From the NCBI GenBank assembly GCA_054601695.1, contig BAAHQB010000150.1, positions 310,001-374,000 of the forward strand: 64,000 bases of DNA, given 5' to 3'. This DNA is from Amorphochlora amoebiformis. Taxonomy: Eukaryota > Cercozoa > Chlorarachniophyceae. Shown one piece after another: positions 1-63,937 of the stretch. The notes below the pieces were generated by a model. The model saw nothing but the letters and a program-made list of their open reading frames with translations, was not told the DNA's origin and searched no databases. Numbering within the stretch: the first letter of the stretch is position 1; every line of letters begins with the position of its first letter. The position numbers were made by a program, and so were the translations under genes.

Positions 1-66
1 GGTAGTTGTATGCCGTCTATGTACATATATAGATGTATATATACATATATATATATATATATGTAA

Positions 67-160
<94 letters not shown>

Positions 161-260
161 GTACATATATATATATATTGTCTCATATACATATACACAC
201 ACACTCATACATATGTATGTTTAAAAACATGTATATGTATATGTGTAATATACGTATATA

Positions 261-330
<70 letters not shown>

Positions 331-472
331 CTCATATACATATACACACACACTCATACATATGTATGTTTAAAAACATGAATATATATATATATATATG
401 TATATTATGTATACATACATATTTATATAAATATATATATATATATATATGTGTGTGTATACATGTATATAA

Positions 473-516
<44 letters not shown>

Positions 517-607
517 CTTGTAATGGCAGAGAGAGAGAGTGAGAGAGTTATAAATATATTATAAATATAAGTACAAATATGCCTATATATATAAACACTT
601 TTATAAG

Positions 608-647
<40 letters not shown>

Positions 648-1034
648 CATATATATATATATATAATACGTACATATGGGCTACAGGAAGAGCGAAATTC
701 GCGACCGCCTCCAGAATAGATAACGCCTCTATATACCTAAGAATATCCGCATATAACATATACAGATATCCACATATCTATATATAAATACATAACCCCT
801 CTATATACCTAAGAATATCCGCATATAACATATACAGATATCCACATATCTATATATAAATACATGTATATCTCTATCTAGACATATGTGTATGTAATAA
901 TAATAAGATAATAAGAATAATCATAAGAATAACTATATCGGCAACAGAAATAAGAATATGGAGATATGAAGTACGAATAGGATAAAATATATGGAAATAT
1001 GATATACGAATAGAGTGTGTTAGATTTTGTTTAC

Positions 1035-1077
1035 CGGATCACTGATTCTTTCTCGATAGCTGACCTGGGGAGCAATA

Positions 1078-1141
<64 letters not shown>

Positions 1142-1242
1142 TCTACATGTACACATTATGTACACTCTATATCATATTTACATTATAAGTATAATTTCAC
1201 ATATGTACGAGTATATATATGTATATAAATATATCAATCCTT

Positions 1243-1286
<44 letters not shown>

Positions 1287-1368
1287 CATGAAAACATGTT
1301 AAATATGCCGATATTATATGTATGTACACTAAATATGTAATATATATATATATATATCTTATACATAT

Positions 1369-1426
<58 letters not shown>

Positions 1427-1562
1427 CATGTAAATACATACATTTACGCACGTATATGTATATATATATATATTTATATATATATATATATATGTATATA
1501 TAATATATATATATGTACCTGAACATATATATATATATATATATATATATTATACTATGTTT

Positions 1563-1604
<42 letters not shown>

Positions 1605-1742
1605 TTAGGAAAATTGCATAAAATGTGACGAGTCCCGTGTAATGTATACATATACATACACACATACATATATACATATACATTATACTATGTTTGATAT
1701 ACTTACGTTAGGAAAATTGCATAAAATGCGACGAGTCCCGTG

Positions 1743-1812
<70 letters not shown>

Positions 1813-1887
1813 CTATGTTTTATATACTTACGTTAGGAAAATTGCATAAAATGCGACGAGTCCCGTGTAATATATATATATATATAT

Positions 1888-1918
<31 letters not shown>

Positions 1919-2148
1919 TTATACTATGTTTTATATACTTACGTTAGGAAAGTTGCATAAAATGCGACGAGTCCCGTGTAATATATATATATATATATAT
2001 ATATTATACTATGTTTTATATACTTACGTTAGGAAAATTGCATAAAATGCGACGAGTCCCGTGTAAAACGCGATATGACTCCCAGCAAATACCCGTTGCC
2101 TTATATATATATATATGTGTATATATGTAGTAAATGTATACATTGATG

Positions 2149-2198
<50 letters not shown>

Positions 2199-2393
2199 AT
2201 CTAGGAGCAGGATGTAGGGCGTGTGGGTAGTGGGAGGGTTGAATATATATATGTATATATATATATGTATGTATATGTATGTATACACATTATGTGTTAT
2301 ATATATAATATATATATGTATATATATATGTATGTGTATATGTATATATATGTATTATATATATTATGTGTGTGTGTGTTTGTATAATATTCA

Positions 2394-2438
<45 letters not shown>

Positions 2439-2629
2439 ATACATATACATGTAGATATATAATATTCATATTATATAGTAGCATATATATATATATATAT
2501 GTATTGTGTATACATATAATAAATTACCATTGTTTATGGAATGATCGCTTAGTGGCGAACAGAAACTGTTCTTTTGAGAATATATACACCTCTAGCCTAT
2601 ATTACATATAATATTATTAAATATATATC

Positions 2630-2719
<90 letters not shown>

Positions 2720-2764
2720 ATATACACCTCTAGCCTATATTACATATATTAAATATATATCCTA

Positions 2765-2797
<33 letters not shown>

Positions 2798-3109
2798 ATA
2801 TATATATATATATATATATATGTACAGAATATATACACCTCTAGCCTATATTACATATATTAAACATATATCCTAGTACATACATATGTGTATATGCACA
2901 CACACAATGTATATATATGTATATATATATACATGTATATATGTATGTACAGAATATGTACACCTCTAGCCCATATTACACATGTTAAATATATATCCTA
3001 ATATACATATATACATACACATACATATATATATATTATATTTATACATGTATATACATACAGAATATGTACACCTCTAGCCTATGTTACATATATCAAA
3101 TATATATCC

Positions 3110-3156
<47 letters not shown>

Positions 3157-3346
3157 TACAGATACACACATAATAATAATAATAATAATAACAATAATAT
3201 ACAGAATATGTACACCTCTAGCCTATATTACATATATTAAATAAATATCCCATTTACATATATATATATATATATATATATATGATATATATATACACAT
3301 ATACACATACAGAATATGTACACCTCTGGCCTATATTACATATTAA

Positions 3347-3441
<95 letters not shown>

Positions 3442-3625
3442 CATATACACATGTACATACACATGTAACACTACACATGCATGCAAATCCATGTATCTAA
3501 GCACAGCATGCCAAAACCCTTCCTACATACGTAAACAACATATTCATAAGGCAAAGCTAAGACCATGCTAAAGTGAGTGAAAGAGAAGAAAAAAGATTGA
3601 TATGGAAAAATCTTAGCTTATACAG

Positions 3626-3657
<32 letters not shown>

Positions 3658-3798
3658 TGGGTAGTTGAAGAAGGAGAGTATATAGCTACGTTAGTAACGT
3701 TAACTTACTATACCACTATGATCAAGTTTATTTTCAGTTTTTTTTTTAAGAGTTTATACTCTCTGGCTCTCCGCTAGCTTCGCTACAATCTAGAGTTT

Positions 3799-3859
<61 letters not shown>

Positions 3860-4273
3860 TGTATATATAGGATACGAGTCCAGGGAGACTCTCCAAAGAT
3901 AAAAAGCAAGTTTCAGTCAGAAGGATTAACCCGTAGAAAAAAAAAAAAAAAAAAAAAACCAAAAAAATTACAGATGGAGAGGGATCTGAATACGATGGGA
4001 GTCGTTGGTATTCACACATGTAGGGAAGATAGATATTCGACATATGTAGAATTAGATACCAGTGGAAGAGGAGGAGGAGGTAGGTGGAGAGGAATATGAA
4101 CTCAGGGAGACTCATAAGGATTAACATGAAAGCTTGCCTGGTAAATAGACGTTATGGTGTAATTCGTGTAGATGTATTATATGTAATATGTATAATATAT
4201 ATATATATGTATATATATGTGTATATTGTAGGTATATGTTTGTATTGTATAATGGAGATATACGTACGTACGC

Positions 4274-4314
<41 letters not shown>

Positions 4315-4447
4315 GTATATATCTGTATATATATGTGTATGTGAATATATCTGTATATATATATATATATATTTATATACATATATATATATATATATGT
4401 ATATGCACACATCTTTAACACACACACTCACAGAAACATTCACACAC

Positions 4448-4492
<45 letters not shown>

Positions 4493-4627
4493 GAGAGATA
4501 GAGAGAATTGAATAAATATATATATTGTGAGATAAGGGCACCAATTCTCTTCTTGCGTCATCAAAACCCAGCAGAAAATCGACCACGTCACTGTACGTAC
4601 TATTGAGATATGTGATAATATATGTAC

Positions 4628-4716
<89 letters not shown>

Positions 4717-4770
4717 ATTATATTGTGTGTGTATGTATATGTTTATGAGTTATATATATATATATATATT

Positions 4771-4809
<39 letters not shown>

Positions 4810-5619
4810 TTACATATATATATATATATGTATATATATAATATATATATATATGTATACACAATATATATATATATATATATATATATTATGTACGTAC
4901 CAATTTCATAAGAGTGCAAGAGATCTTTTAGATATAATGCATACATTGTATGGACATGTATGCTATATACATTTGCACTCATACACATATAAATTGATAC
5001 ATATCTATTGTACATATATATATATATATATAAATATATATATACAAATATATATATATATATATATATATAGTATATATTATACATATGTTTGTATATA
5101 GATATACACCGAAACTCACACATCCTTTCAATTTTCAAATCATATTTTGAAATACGACCCCCCAAAAAAATCCGAGAGGAAGATGGAAGAGAAATATTAA
5201 TAGAATAAATACATTCGCAGTAATACATACCTATGAGGTGCACTACAACCCCCAGGTAGAAGATCCACTGGGTCTGCCATTTCGAGAGATACTAACGATA
5301 TACCAAAAGATAGTTGAACTTTATTTTCGCGAGAGGAAAGAAGGAACACAAGTTTTAGCGCAAAAAATGGAAAGCAAACCTTGCTAATTTTCAGAAGCAA
5401 ATTCGTCGCACTCACCAGCGTCCCAAAGTACGCCTGGTAGAAGAGATATGGTTCGGTTGTTTCGAATCGTCTCGAAAAAATTGAAAGCTTTCGATCCTCG
5501 GGATACAAAAACGAAGATGAATGGTATTCCTCGGGTTTGCTCACCACTGCTAAGATGAAGGTAACGATGGCAAAGTGCGATAGGTCTGGCCACTCGGCCA
5601 CCTTGTCCCATGGTATCAT
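1035..5619 (-). CDS. Polytopic membrane protein, multi-exon, runs off the left edge (partial)
   Basis: Exons inferred from GT-AG borders and phase: 5416-5619 (start codon 5617-5619; N-terminus [10 protein letters not shown]; ends at GTGAGT), 5231-5291, 4901-4924, 4542-4590, about 4050-4131, a possible 13-nt exon near 3875, 2528-2589, 2028-2099 and 1035-1064. Another candidate exon lies at about 680-712. Joined, they give several hydrophobic stretches typical of membrane helices: [11 protein letters not shown] in exon 1, [12 protein letters not shown] in exon 2, [20 protein letters not shown] near 4.1 kb and [13 protein letters not shown] at 2.05 kb. Phases agree across most joins, which is hard to get by chance. 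I do not recognise the family. The start lies 571 bp from the divergent POLE2 start, so the two may share a promoter. The 3' end is outside the window, and the small exons between 3 and 5 kb are the least certain. Confidence 0.55.
1600..2030 (-). repeat. Tandem copies of the 3' edge of a membrane-protein exon
   Basis: The last part of the exon at 2028-2099, its GTAAGT donor and the start of the intron recur at about 1600-1645, 1703-1745, 1828-1870 and 1938-1980. The copies are nearly identical and are separated by (TA)n of varying length. They lie downstream of the full exon in the gene direction. They lack the 5' half of the exon and its acceptor, so they should remain inside the intron. Confidence 0.85.
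2590..3340 (-). repeat. Tandem copies of the 5' edge of the exon at 2528-2589
   Basis: A motif covering the acceptor and first bases of the exon (plus-strand reading CACCTCTAGCCTATATTAC) occurs at 2528-2610 and again near 2720, 2835, 2960, 3070, 3212 and 3325, each followed by TA-rich spacer. The copies lie upstream of the full exon in the gene direction. This suggests repeated duplication of an acceptor plus exon edge. Confidence 0.8.
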
Positions 5620-6190
5620 CTCCACCGCTCATGTGCAGCTGGTCATCCCCTAATGTGATAAGTAACTGTGTCACAGCTGTATGGTGTAATACACTCCGGT
5701 GGTCACGGGTGATGTCACGTTTCTATTGTGACATAAGACTGTGTCACCTCTCGAATGCTTGGAAAATTCAATGGAAATTATTAGACGAAATTTATAAAAT
5801 ATTAAAAAGTAATTGTCGGCAAACGGCCTCCCGCCGCCGCGCCTTTCCTCTCTCTTTCCGCCCTTTTTGTCCCGGTAAAAGCAACAATGAAGGAAAATAA
5901 CATATGTGACTATAATTGAGCTGGGTTTTAAATACATATGTTATCTTTTTTGGGGGGCAGGGCTTGGTACTTTCACCACGTGCGAATGCATTTCCAGCTC
6001 CCTGGTTTATCCACCAATTCGAGCTCAACCTAACCCTTGCCCTTTAAAATCAACGCATGACAGCCATCTACACTTCCTTTAGGTGTCAGTCCCTCTGATG
6101 CCGCAGCGCCATTTTCTTTCATCCCTAAACCCCTCCGACCAGATATGCTAACCCTCATTCAACATCCAGCCACGTCCCGTCCTGCCTACG
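5620..6190. promoter_or_regulatory. Shared intergenic region of a divergent gene pair
   Basis: This 571-bp region lies between the minus-strand membrane-protein start (5619) and the plus-strand POLE2 start (6191). It has no (TA)n tract, is of mixed base composition and has no long open frame of its own. Its place between two divergent starts makes it a likely bidirectional promoter. I see no clear TATA box or other named element. Confidence 0.4.
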
Positions 6191-7819
6191 ATGTCATACT
6201 TCAATAAAGTTGTGGCTCAAAAGTTTTACAAGGCCCGCTTGACCCTACGTAAAGAGGCCCTGAGTGCGATCAACGAGTACCTCCGCAAGAGCGAAGGAGG
6301 AGAGGTCCTGAGCATGATTGACGAGCTTGTAACCAAGATTAAGGAGTGCGGACCATCGTCCAATCTCGTGGATAGCGCCATTGTCAAGACAGCGATCCAG
6401 AAGCTCCATCAGGGCGTACGAATGGAGCTGGAGTCCAAGAACCAATTCATCTACGTGATTGACGCCATGCGCACCCCCAAGTTTGAATACGACGTCGTTC
6501 GAAAGACGTTCAAGTTGGCCAAGATGTCCCCCAGCTTGCATGGCAACGCCGACGCCAAGCGACAGATGTACGTGCAGCGATATCGCACGGTACTCCAGAG
6601 GCTCATGCATCAAAAGCAATTTGCTCCTACCGAGAGTCGTTTTGACAAGGGCCGAAAGTATGTCAAGCTCACGCAGATACGCTCACTGCTTACCCAATCA
6701 TCGGAAAATGAATCCAGGGTCGTGTTTGGGATGTTGAGCTGCATCGAAGAGGGAAAGTACTTCCTCGAGGATGTGGACAGCAACGTCGAGCTGGATCTCT
6801 CGAAGGCCAAGATCGACACGGGCCTCTACACAGAAAACTGCATGGTTTTGGTTGAGGGTATCCTCAACGAGGATGTCTTTGAGGTGGCCAGCATGTCGTT
6901 CCCCCTTGCTGAAACCCGAAAGCAGTCGCTGCTCATGTACCCCACCATGCGAAACTTTGGCCTTAACCTCAAGACCTCGGAACGATTGCGGCTTGAGGGA
7001 CTGCAAACCAGTGGCGAGATGGAGAGCCATATGGTCGTCGTCCTTAGTGAAATCTGGTTGGACAAGCCGGAGGTGTTAGACTACCTCCGGATCCTCCTCA
7101 AGGGTCTATCACAGTCCGTGCCGCCCTTGTTCGTGCTCATGGGGAACTTCACCTCCAAGCCCTTGGGACTCAACGCGGGGGATATCGAGAAGCTCTCCGG
7201 CTACTTTGACGAACTAGCAGATCTGCTGCTCGAGTTCCCAGAATTAACATCATCTTCCAAGTTTGTATTTATCCCAGGCCCTCGGGATATCGGCATCGGT
7301 AACGTCCTACCGAGGCCCGGGCTTCCATCGGCAATCACGCGCAAGCTTCGCTCCAACCGCTTTCCCGAGGGCTGCGTCGCGTTCCCGTCGAATCCCTGCA
7401 GGGTACTCTACGGGACCCGCGAGCTCTTGTTCTTTCGCCAAGATATCACTCATCAGATGCGGCGAAACTGCATCCTGCCGCCTTCCACGCACGAAACTAA
7501 GGACATGACCAATCACCTTGTTAAGACGTTGCTCGAGCAGGCGCACCTCTGCCCTCTCCCTCTTCCAACGCGTCCAGTGCACTGGAACTCGGAGCATGCT
7601 CTCACGATGTACCCGTTGCCTGACCTTTTCGTTTTGGGTGACTCGGTAGATCACTTCAACTGGTCACACTATGAGTGTAACTGCGCAAACCCCGCATCGT
7701 TTGCGCTCGACCAGTCGTTCATCGTGTATTACCCCGCGTCCAATAAGGTTCAGTTCTCGCGGGTCGACGTCGATGCTCTCGAGGGCGACATGGAGGAGGA
7801 TGGGTTATCGCAGGGTTAA
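6191..7819 (+). CDS. POLE2: DNA polymerase epsilon subunit 2 (B subunit)
   Basis: A 542-residue protein from a single uninterrupted frame; animal POLE2 is about 527 residues. The B subunit is the non-catalytic partner of the leading-strand replicative polymerase in the nucleus, where it holds the holoenzyme together and contacts the CMG helicase. The order matches the family: an N-terminal helical domain (about residues 1-75), an OB-fold region around LDLSKAKIDTGLYTE (about 200-215), then the inactivated calcineurin-like phosphodiesterase domain with LSEIWLDKPEVLDYLRI, GNFTSKPLG, FVFIPGPRDIG, LPRPGLP, NPCRVLYGTRE, FRQDI, and a C-terminal MYPLPDLFVLGD. These align with human POLE2 as I know it. 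The ATG at 6191 is followed directly by conserved sequence. It is the only gene here with no intron. It converges on the minus-strand gene ending at 9050. Confidence 0.96.
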   Translation: MSYFNKVVAQKFYKARLTLRKEALSAINEYLRKSEGGEVLSMIDELVTKIKECGPSSNLVDSAIVKTAIQKLHQGVRMELESKNQFIYVIDAMRTPKFEYDVVRKTFKLAKMSPSLHGNADAKRQMYVQRYRTVLQRLMHQKQFAPTESRFDKGRKYVKLTQIRSLLTQSSENESRVVFGMLSCIEEGKYFLEDVDSNVELDLSKAKIDTGLYTENCMVLVEGILNEDVFEVASMSFPLAETRKQSLLMYPTMRNFGLNLKTSERLRLEGLQTSGEMESHMVVVLSEIWLDKPEVLDYLRILLKGLSQSVPPLFVLMGNFTSKPLGLNAGDIEKLSGYFDELADLLLEFPELTSSSKFVFIPGPRDIGIGNVLPRPGLPSAITRKLRSNRFPEGCVAFPSNPCRVLYGTRELLFFRQDITHQMRRNCILPPSTHETKDMTNHLVKTLLEQAHLCPLPLPTRPVHWNSEHALTMYPLPDLFVLGDSVDHFNWSHYECNCANPASFALDQSFIVYYPASNKVQFSRVDVDALEGDMEEDGLSQG

Positions 7820-7997
7820 GCAACTTAGTGTAGGAATAGGCTCAAATTGAGGATTCTATCCCGGTCTGGACCTGGTTCTAGCCTGTGCTAGCGTAATGTC
7901 GGTACGTCTGTTTCGTGTAATTCACATAAATGGAAGTTTATGATACAATATCTTTATACTAGTTATATATGTATATATACATATATGAAGATAAAAT

Positions 7998-8073
<76 letters not shown>

Positions 8074-8161
8074 CAGATATATATATATATATATTATATA
8101 TATATATATTTAAATAAATATATATATATATATATATATTATAATATACGTACGATATCTA

Positions 8162-8221
<60 letters not shown>

Positions 8222-8723
8222 ACATATATAATATGTTTAGATGTGTGTGTATCTAGATATATATATATATATATATATACATATCATAATATATATATAT
8301 ATATATGATATACATAATTACACATATATTATAGTTTATATGTGTAATCAGAGTATATGTAGCCTATACTTGAATCAACTTGATCTATATCTATATCTAG
8401 ATACAATATTTATATACACACACACATGTATATATATACATATGTATATATATATGTATATATATACACATACACACATTATGACACATATATATATATA
8501 TATACTGGATATAATTATATATAAGGCCTACGTGCCTGAAGCCCATGATCTAGATGACATACATTGATACAGTTGTAATAGATGATTATATAATACTAAG
8601 ACAAAATTGAAGTCAGATAGACAAAAATTGCATGAAGTCAGATTTTTGTATAATTTCATAGAGTAATACTACGTAGTGCTAGCTAGCTAGAGTACACATT
8701 TGTGCCAGTTACACACTGATATA

Positions 8724-8757
<34 letters not shown>

Positions 8758-9049
8758 GTTACAATATATATGTGTATACTTTCATGTTATATCTAGTATA
8801 TGCATGTAATTTATATTTGTAATAATTAACGATTACAATTACTAGAATTATATAATAATTATCATATACTAGTATTAGTTGTGTGCAAATATATGTTGTA
8901 ACCGTAGTAAATATAATTAGGCCCCACAAAATACATAATTTACCAACGTTCAATATACCTAACAGAGCAGAATTCTATCATTTTGAAGTCTATTAATTAA
9001 AAAAGAATAGCATGAACTCTCTAAGCTCATACCAAGACTACACCTACAT
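7820..9049. other. Intergenic region between convergent genes
   Basis: The first 150 bases are of ordinary composition and probably the POLE2 3' UTR. (TA)n tracts follow at 7960-8330 and about 8720-8755, then AT-rich unique sequence to 9000. I see no coding frame other than repeat translation, and no RNA gene. Confidence 0.6.
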
Positions 9050-9593
9050 CTATCTACCTGTCCTCTCCCGCAGTCCTCCAAGAGTCTTTCCCACATTATC
9101 TAATAGTCTCTGCGTCTTGCTAACGAGATCCCTAGCCGATTTCTGCTCATATGTGTCGGATGAAGAAGTTTTCCGTGAGATCTTGACATCCTTGACAGGA
9201 GGCAGGGGCTGTGAGGCTGCGAGTGGCTGCTTGTGGCTCTCCGGGAGCTGAGACTTGGCCAGTTCCTTCTTGAGCCTTTCCGATTGTCGAAGAGTTTCCA
9301 ATGCCGGCCGGAGAAATCGGAGGCTGTAAGGGGATTTTTTCCTCAGGTCAATCTGAGGGACGTACTTGGGAATGAGCTTGGCTTTTCGCAGGGAGTCGAG
9401 AAGGTTCGGGTAGCCTGAGTACTCTTTCTCTATCTCTGGGTCGAGGGTCAAGTTCTTCCAAGCTTGATTGTCTTTGGATTGATTGGAAGGTGTTGAGGAT
9501 GCAGCCGAGGTAACAGAGTTGTCGCCTGTTCTATTGGATTGGGTGAGAAAGACTTTGTTGCCGAGTTCAGATTGGGCCTATGTGCATATGTGT

Positions 9594-9669
<76 letters not shown>

Positions 9670-9671
9670 TA

Positions 9672-9738
<67 letters not shown>

Positions 9739-10103
9739 ATTATGCAGTCCTAAATTCCTAACCCTAACCGTCATCCTAACCATAACCCTTACACCCGTTT
9801 TTACACCGCCGGCTAAATATGCTAAACCCAATGTAAATGTTTATTCAGCATTTATATATGCTCCCATGTACATATGTACACGGTCACTATTATGCCTTCT
9901 CAGATCGCACATTTACACCGCGGGCAAACATTCTTTCATGGTGATAAAAATATCAATCTAGCTCTAATCCTAACTTAATCTAGCCCTAACCCTAACCCTA
10001 ACCACCTGTTTGACGAGCAGCTTGACTTGATTGGAGTCCACCTGTAATTATATCGCGCGTATATGTATATCGTAATAAAAAATTGAAATGTATTATATAT
10101 ATA

Positions 10104-10149
<46 letters not shown>

Positions 10150-10191
10150 CTGTATATATATAACATATATATATATACATATGTTAAATGC

Positions 10192-10222
<31 letters not shown>

Positions 10223-11862
10223 TATGCATAATATACTATATCTATATATTATATTTGTATGTATACATATATTTTTGCATACTTTAATGTCCCCTTCAGC
10301 CTCGCTCCATGAATCGTCAAATTTGTTCCACGTGGACCTAAATTCGATTTTATTTAAACCCTGTCACGCTATCCAGTTTTGCCCTATCTACCCCATTTTG
10401 AGAGGGAGAGAAACTGAGAAAGAGAGGAAAGAGGGATGGAAGAGGAAGAGGGATAGACAAAAAAAAAGAGTGACATTGAGGATAGGAAAAGAGAGTAAAA
10501 ATATTATACATAATATAAAAGAAAGAGTAAGAGGAGAAGAGGAATCGGAGTTAATTTGGACTGCGGAGACAACAGCACACCTATCTGTCCCGAAGCCGTT
10601 GGCGCTAGCACTCCTCCTCATCTGGATCTTGAGGTCGTGCACAAGTTTGCGTGCTCTATCTACCAAATCGGCCGTCCTAGAGTTGTCTCTCATCTTATTG
10701 ATGCGATTAATCTTGGCATCCAAATCGTCAAGGGCCTCCTGCTCGGCCGCGACAGGCTGGAACCCCATGTTTGAGCCTCCGAGGGCATCGAGACTCCCTA
10801 TGTTCTGCAAGAGCGAGTCAATCTTGGCACTGAAACCGTCTATCTTCGTGAGCTTTCCCAGCTCTTCTCCGCCCTTGAGGCAGAGGGTGCCGCAGTATGC
10901 CGGGTAGTTTGCGAGAAACTTCCTTTCTACACCCTTGAGAAACTTGCGGACGTTCAACCGCTTCTCCGGCGCCTTACCTTTCGTTGCAAGTACGACTTGA
11001 CGGTTACCTTTTTTCTTGTCGATGAGAGCCCGACTCGGCTCGGATATCGACTCCTCATCGCCGTCCTTGTTGATCGCTACCAACGCCAATTGTCGGTCCC
11101 CGGGATCCCCAGCTTCTTCCTGCCGAATCTTCAGCTCCGCTAAATAACTTTCCAGTTCCTTCCGCCGCCTTTCCTGCTCCATTTCTATTTGAGAGATCTC
11201 TGGAAGCTTATCTTTGAGTTGGCCTTGCCTGGACGATTCGCACTCTCTCCTTCGCATTGTTCCTCCCCCCTCTACCCGCGGACTCCCAAAATCCTTCCCA
11301 CTCTTCAGTGTAGGGATTTTCTTGCCGTTCTTCCGTTTCGATGTCTCACGATGATTGCTGGATGACGATTCGTTGCTCCTGCGACTCGACGACGAACGGA
11401 TCTTATGCGGCAGCTTCTTTGTCTTCGGATATCCCTCGCTCTTTGGACGTCTGCGCTGGATCTGCTCTTTTGACTTCTTGCGTGTGTTCATAGGTTTGAA
11501 TTTTCCCTCGAGGACAGTTCCAGCGAAGAATTTGGGCCCATCCGAACTACTCAAGTTCTCATCGACGATTCTCTTGACCAGATCGGATGAAGGTTTGTCC
11601 CTCCTCTTACTTCTCCGTCGGCCCTGTAGAATACAAACGTTATGCCGTGAGAAGTGCCTTTATCCCGCTTGACCACCCTGCATACCTCTTTCTCAGATCC
11701 TTGGCCTCCCTTATGCTCTGCCAACACCTTCTCGATCCTGGTTTTCTATGTATTTCGGCAAAAACCACGATGTTTAATAAAATGGAGAGTTTAGTTATGG
11801 GATATTTATACATTTCTCGTGGAGCCTGGCAGTCGGGGAGGCCGCCTGCCCAAACTCTCCAT
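9050..11862 (-). CDS. Basic coiled-coil protein of unknown function (five exons)
   Basis: Exons 11812-11862, 11686-11745, 10581-11623, 10283-10337 and 9050-9577 join in phase into a 578-residue protein starting MESLGRRPPRLPG. All introns are GT-AG. The first two are 66 and 62 nt, while those around the 55-nt exon 4 contain (TA)n. The N-terminal third is rich in Lys, Arg and Ser. A charged helical stretch (EMEQERRRKELESYLAELK) suggests a coiled coil. A central segment with FLANYPAYCGTLCLKGGEE and EALDDLDAKINRINKM looks conserved, and the C-terminal exon holds a further charged helix. No signal peptide or membrane helix is visible. I do not recognise the family. A cytoskeletal or nuclear role would be a guess. 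The frame ends at a TAG at 9050-9052; a donor-like GTAGAT overlaps the last codons, so a further exon cannot be excluded. The start is 338 bp from the divergent TPI start. Confidence 0.78.
9600..9740. repeat. (TA)n tract with TG run in the last intron of the coiled-coil gene
   Basis: About 120 bases of alternating TA end in a (TG)n run at 9721-9739. The tract lies directly upstream of exon 5 in the gene direction. Short CCCTAA and CCATAA variants follow at 9758-9790 and 9975-10005, so telomere-like repeat also lies inside this intron. Confidence 0.85.
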
Positions 11863-12200
11863 CGCAATCGACGAGCTAGGACTAGGAGGCCATTTTTGCC
11901 GTTATAGGTACCTTGGGTGAAAGTGCCAGAAGAACAATGGAACGACACGTGTTCGTAGAACCCTATAGATATTATGTGATGGGATATACAACATATCTCC
12001 AAAAAGATTTTAAATAACTCGAATTCTAATATAGAGTATATCTCTGTTGGGGTATATAATACGATAATCTCGTGTCTTTATTTAGGTGAAAATAACTAAT
12101 CAAGCATAGATATTCTTCTGATTTTTTCGCCCACAGATTCGTCCCCCTTCGTAGCCATCGCGAGTCGCGACGTTGAGGCTGACTCCACTTCTGCGAAAGA
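11863..12200. promoter_or_regulatory. Short divergent intergenic region upstream of TPI
   Basis: A 338-bp region separates the minus-strand coiled-coil gene start (11862) from the TPI start (12201). It has no microsatellite. It must hold the 5' UTRs and the promoter or promoters of both genes. No named motif was recognised. Confidence 0.4.
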
Positions 12201-13151
12201 ATGTCAACCACACGCAAGTGTCTCATCATTGGAAACTGGAAGTGCAATGGCACCATATCATCCACTAACGCCCTCGCCAAGGGTGTTATTGAGGGACTCG
12301 CCAAAATCGATACCAAGGCGGTTGACGTTTTGGTGGCCCCGTCCATGGTTCACCTGCTCTCGGTAGTCAAATAAACTTCTCGTAAGATCGTGATATTTAA
12401 CTATCGACCTAAATAGGTCTCTGCTCTCTCGAATGGATCGAAACTTCAGGTCTGCTCCCAGAACGTGTCTGCAAATCCCTGCGGGGCTTTCACAGGCGAA
12501 GTCAGCGCCGACCAACTTATTGACGCTGGCATCGAGTGGACAATCATTGGCCATTCCGAGAGAAGGCAGTCCCATAAAATCCAATCATTTGAGACAGACA
12601 AGCTTATCGCACAGAAGGTAACGTTGTATAGGAGGTTATGATGTGCCAATCTGAAATAACGCTCGCCAGGTATCGATCTCGCAATTGAAGGGTATGAACG
12701 TTTGTGTCTGCATCGGGGAGACTGAGGCCGAGCGCAAGGAGGGAAAGACGTTTAAAGTGTTGGAGAACCAAATCAAATCAGTTCTGCCTTCGATAAGTTC
12801 CTGGGAAAGGTTTTCCTTTGCGTACGAGCCGCTGTGGGCTATCGGAACAGGGAACACCGCATCGGCAGAACAGGCTCAAGAGGTCCATGACCACGTGAGA
12901 AAGTTCCTCGCGAAGCAAAAGGGAGAGAAAATAGCTTCCCAGACACGAATTTGCTATGGAGGCTCGGTCAAACCCAAGAATTGTAAAGAGTTGATTGCAC
13001 AGAAGGATATCGATGGGTTAGAAGCAAACCAAGACCTGAATGTTATCCCCTGTTGTAATTTTGTGTCTACTGTGGTTTCAGGTTCCTAGTGGGTGGTGCC
13101 TCGTTAACGCCGGAATCGTTTCTTCCCGTCATCCAAAGCGCCACCAAGTAG
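12201..13151 (+). CDS. TPI: Triosephosphate isomerase
   Basis: Exons 12201-12362, 12417-12617, 12670-13016 and 13082-13151 join in phase to give 259 residues ending in a TAG at 13149-13151. The enzyme interconverts dihydroxyacetone phosphate and glyceraldehyde 3-phosphate in glycolysis. Catalytic features are present: GNWKCN with the active-site Asn and Lys (residues 12 and 14), the His in IIGHSERR (residue 100), and the Glu in [15 protein letters not shown] (residue 174), which is followed by the flexible phosphate-gripping loop. [10 protein letters not shown] and [12 protein letters not shown] complete the phosphate site; the last is split across intron 3 (phase 2). The protein starts right at the first beta strand, so no organelle-targeting extension is visible and a cytosolic form is expected. 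Introns are 54, 52 and 65 nt and free of TA repeat, unlike those of the neighbour at 14.6-63.6 kb. The loop after HSERR differs from the usual HVFGE form. Confidence 0.97.
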
Positions 13152-63568
<50,417 letters not shown>

Positions 63569-63664
63569 CTAGATATTATATAATATATATATGTATATAT
63601 AACATATGTATATTGTAAATATATATTTATATATATATATGTATGTATATATACTTATATATAT

Positions 63665-63696
<32 letters not shown>

Positions 63697-63703
63697 ATAT
63701 ATA

Positions 63704-63754
<51 letters not shown>

Positions 63755-63937
63755 AGTAAGTATTCTTATATTATATTTTCACACACACATATATATATAC
63801 ATATATGTATATATATATATATATAATATATATATATATGTATATATATATATGTATGTATGTATGTATATATATATACATATTAATCAGAGGGCTCTGA
63901 AATCTACCTTTGCAAGATTCTCCGAGATATTATATCT

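Noticed and set aside
1-660. Overlapping Tyr/Ile/His-rich reading frames on both strands, here and throughout the window
   Set aside because: They are translations of (TA)n, (TACA)n and (CA)n in every frame; (TA)n reads Tyr-Ile with no stop in any frame, so openness carries no information.
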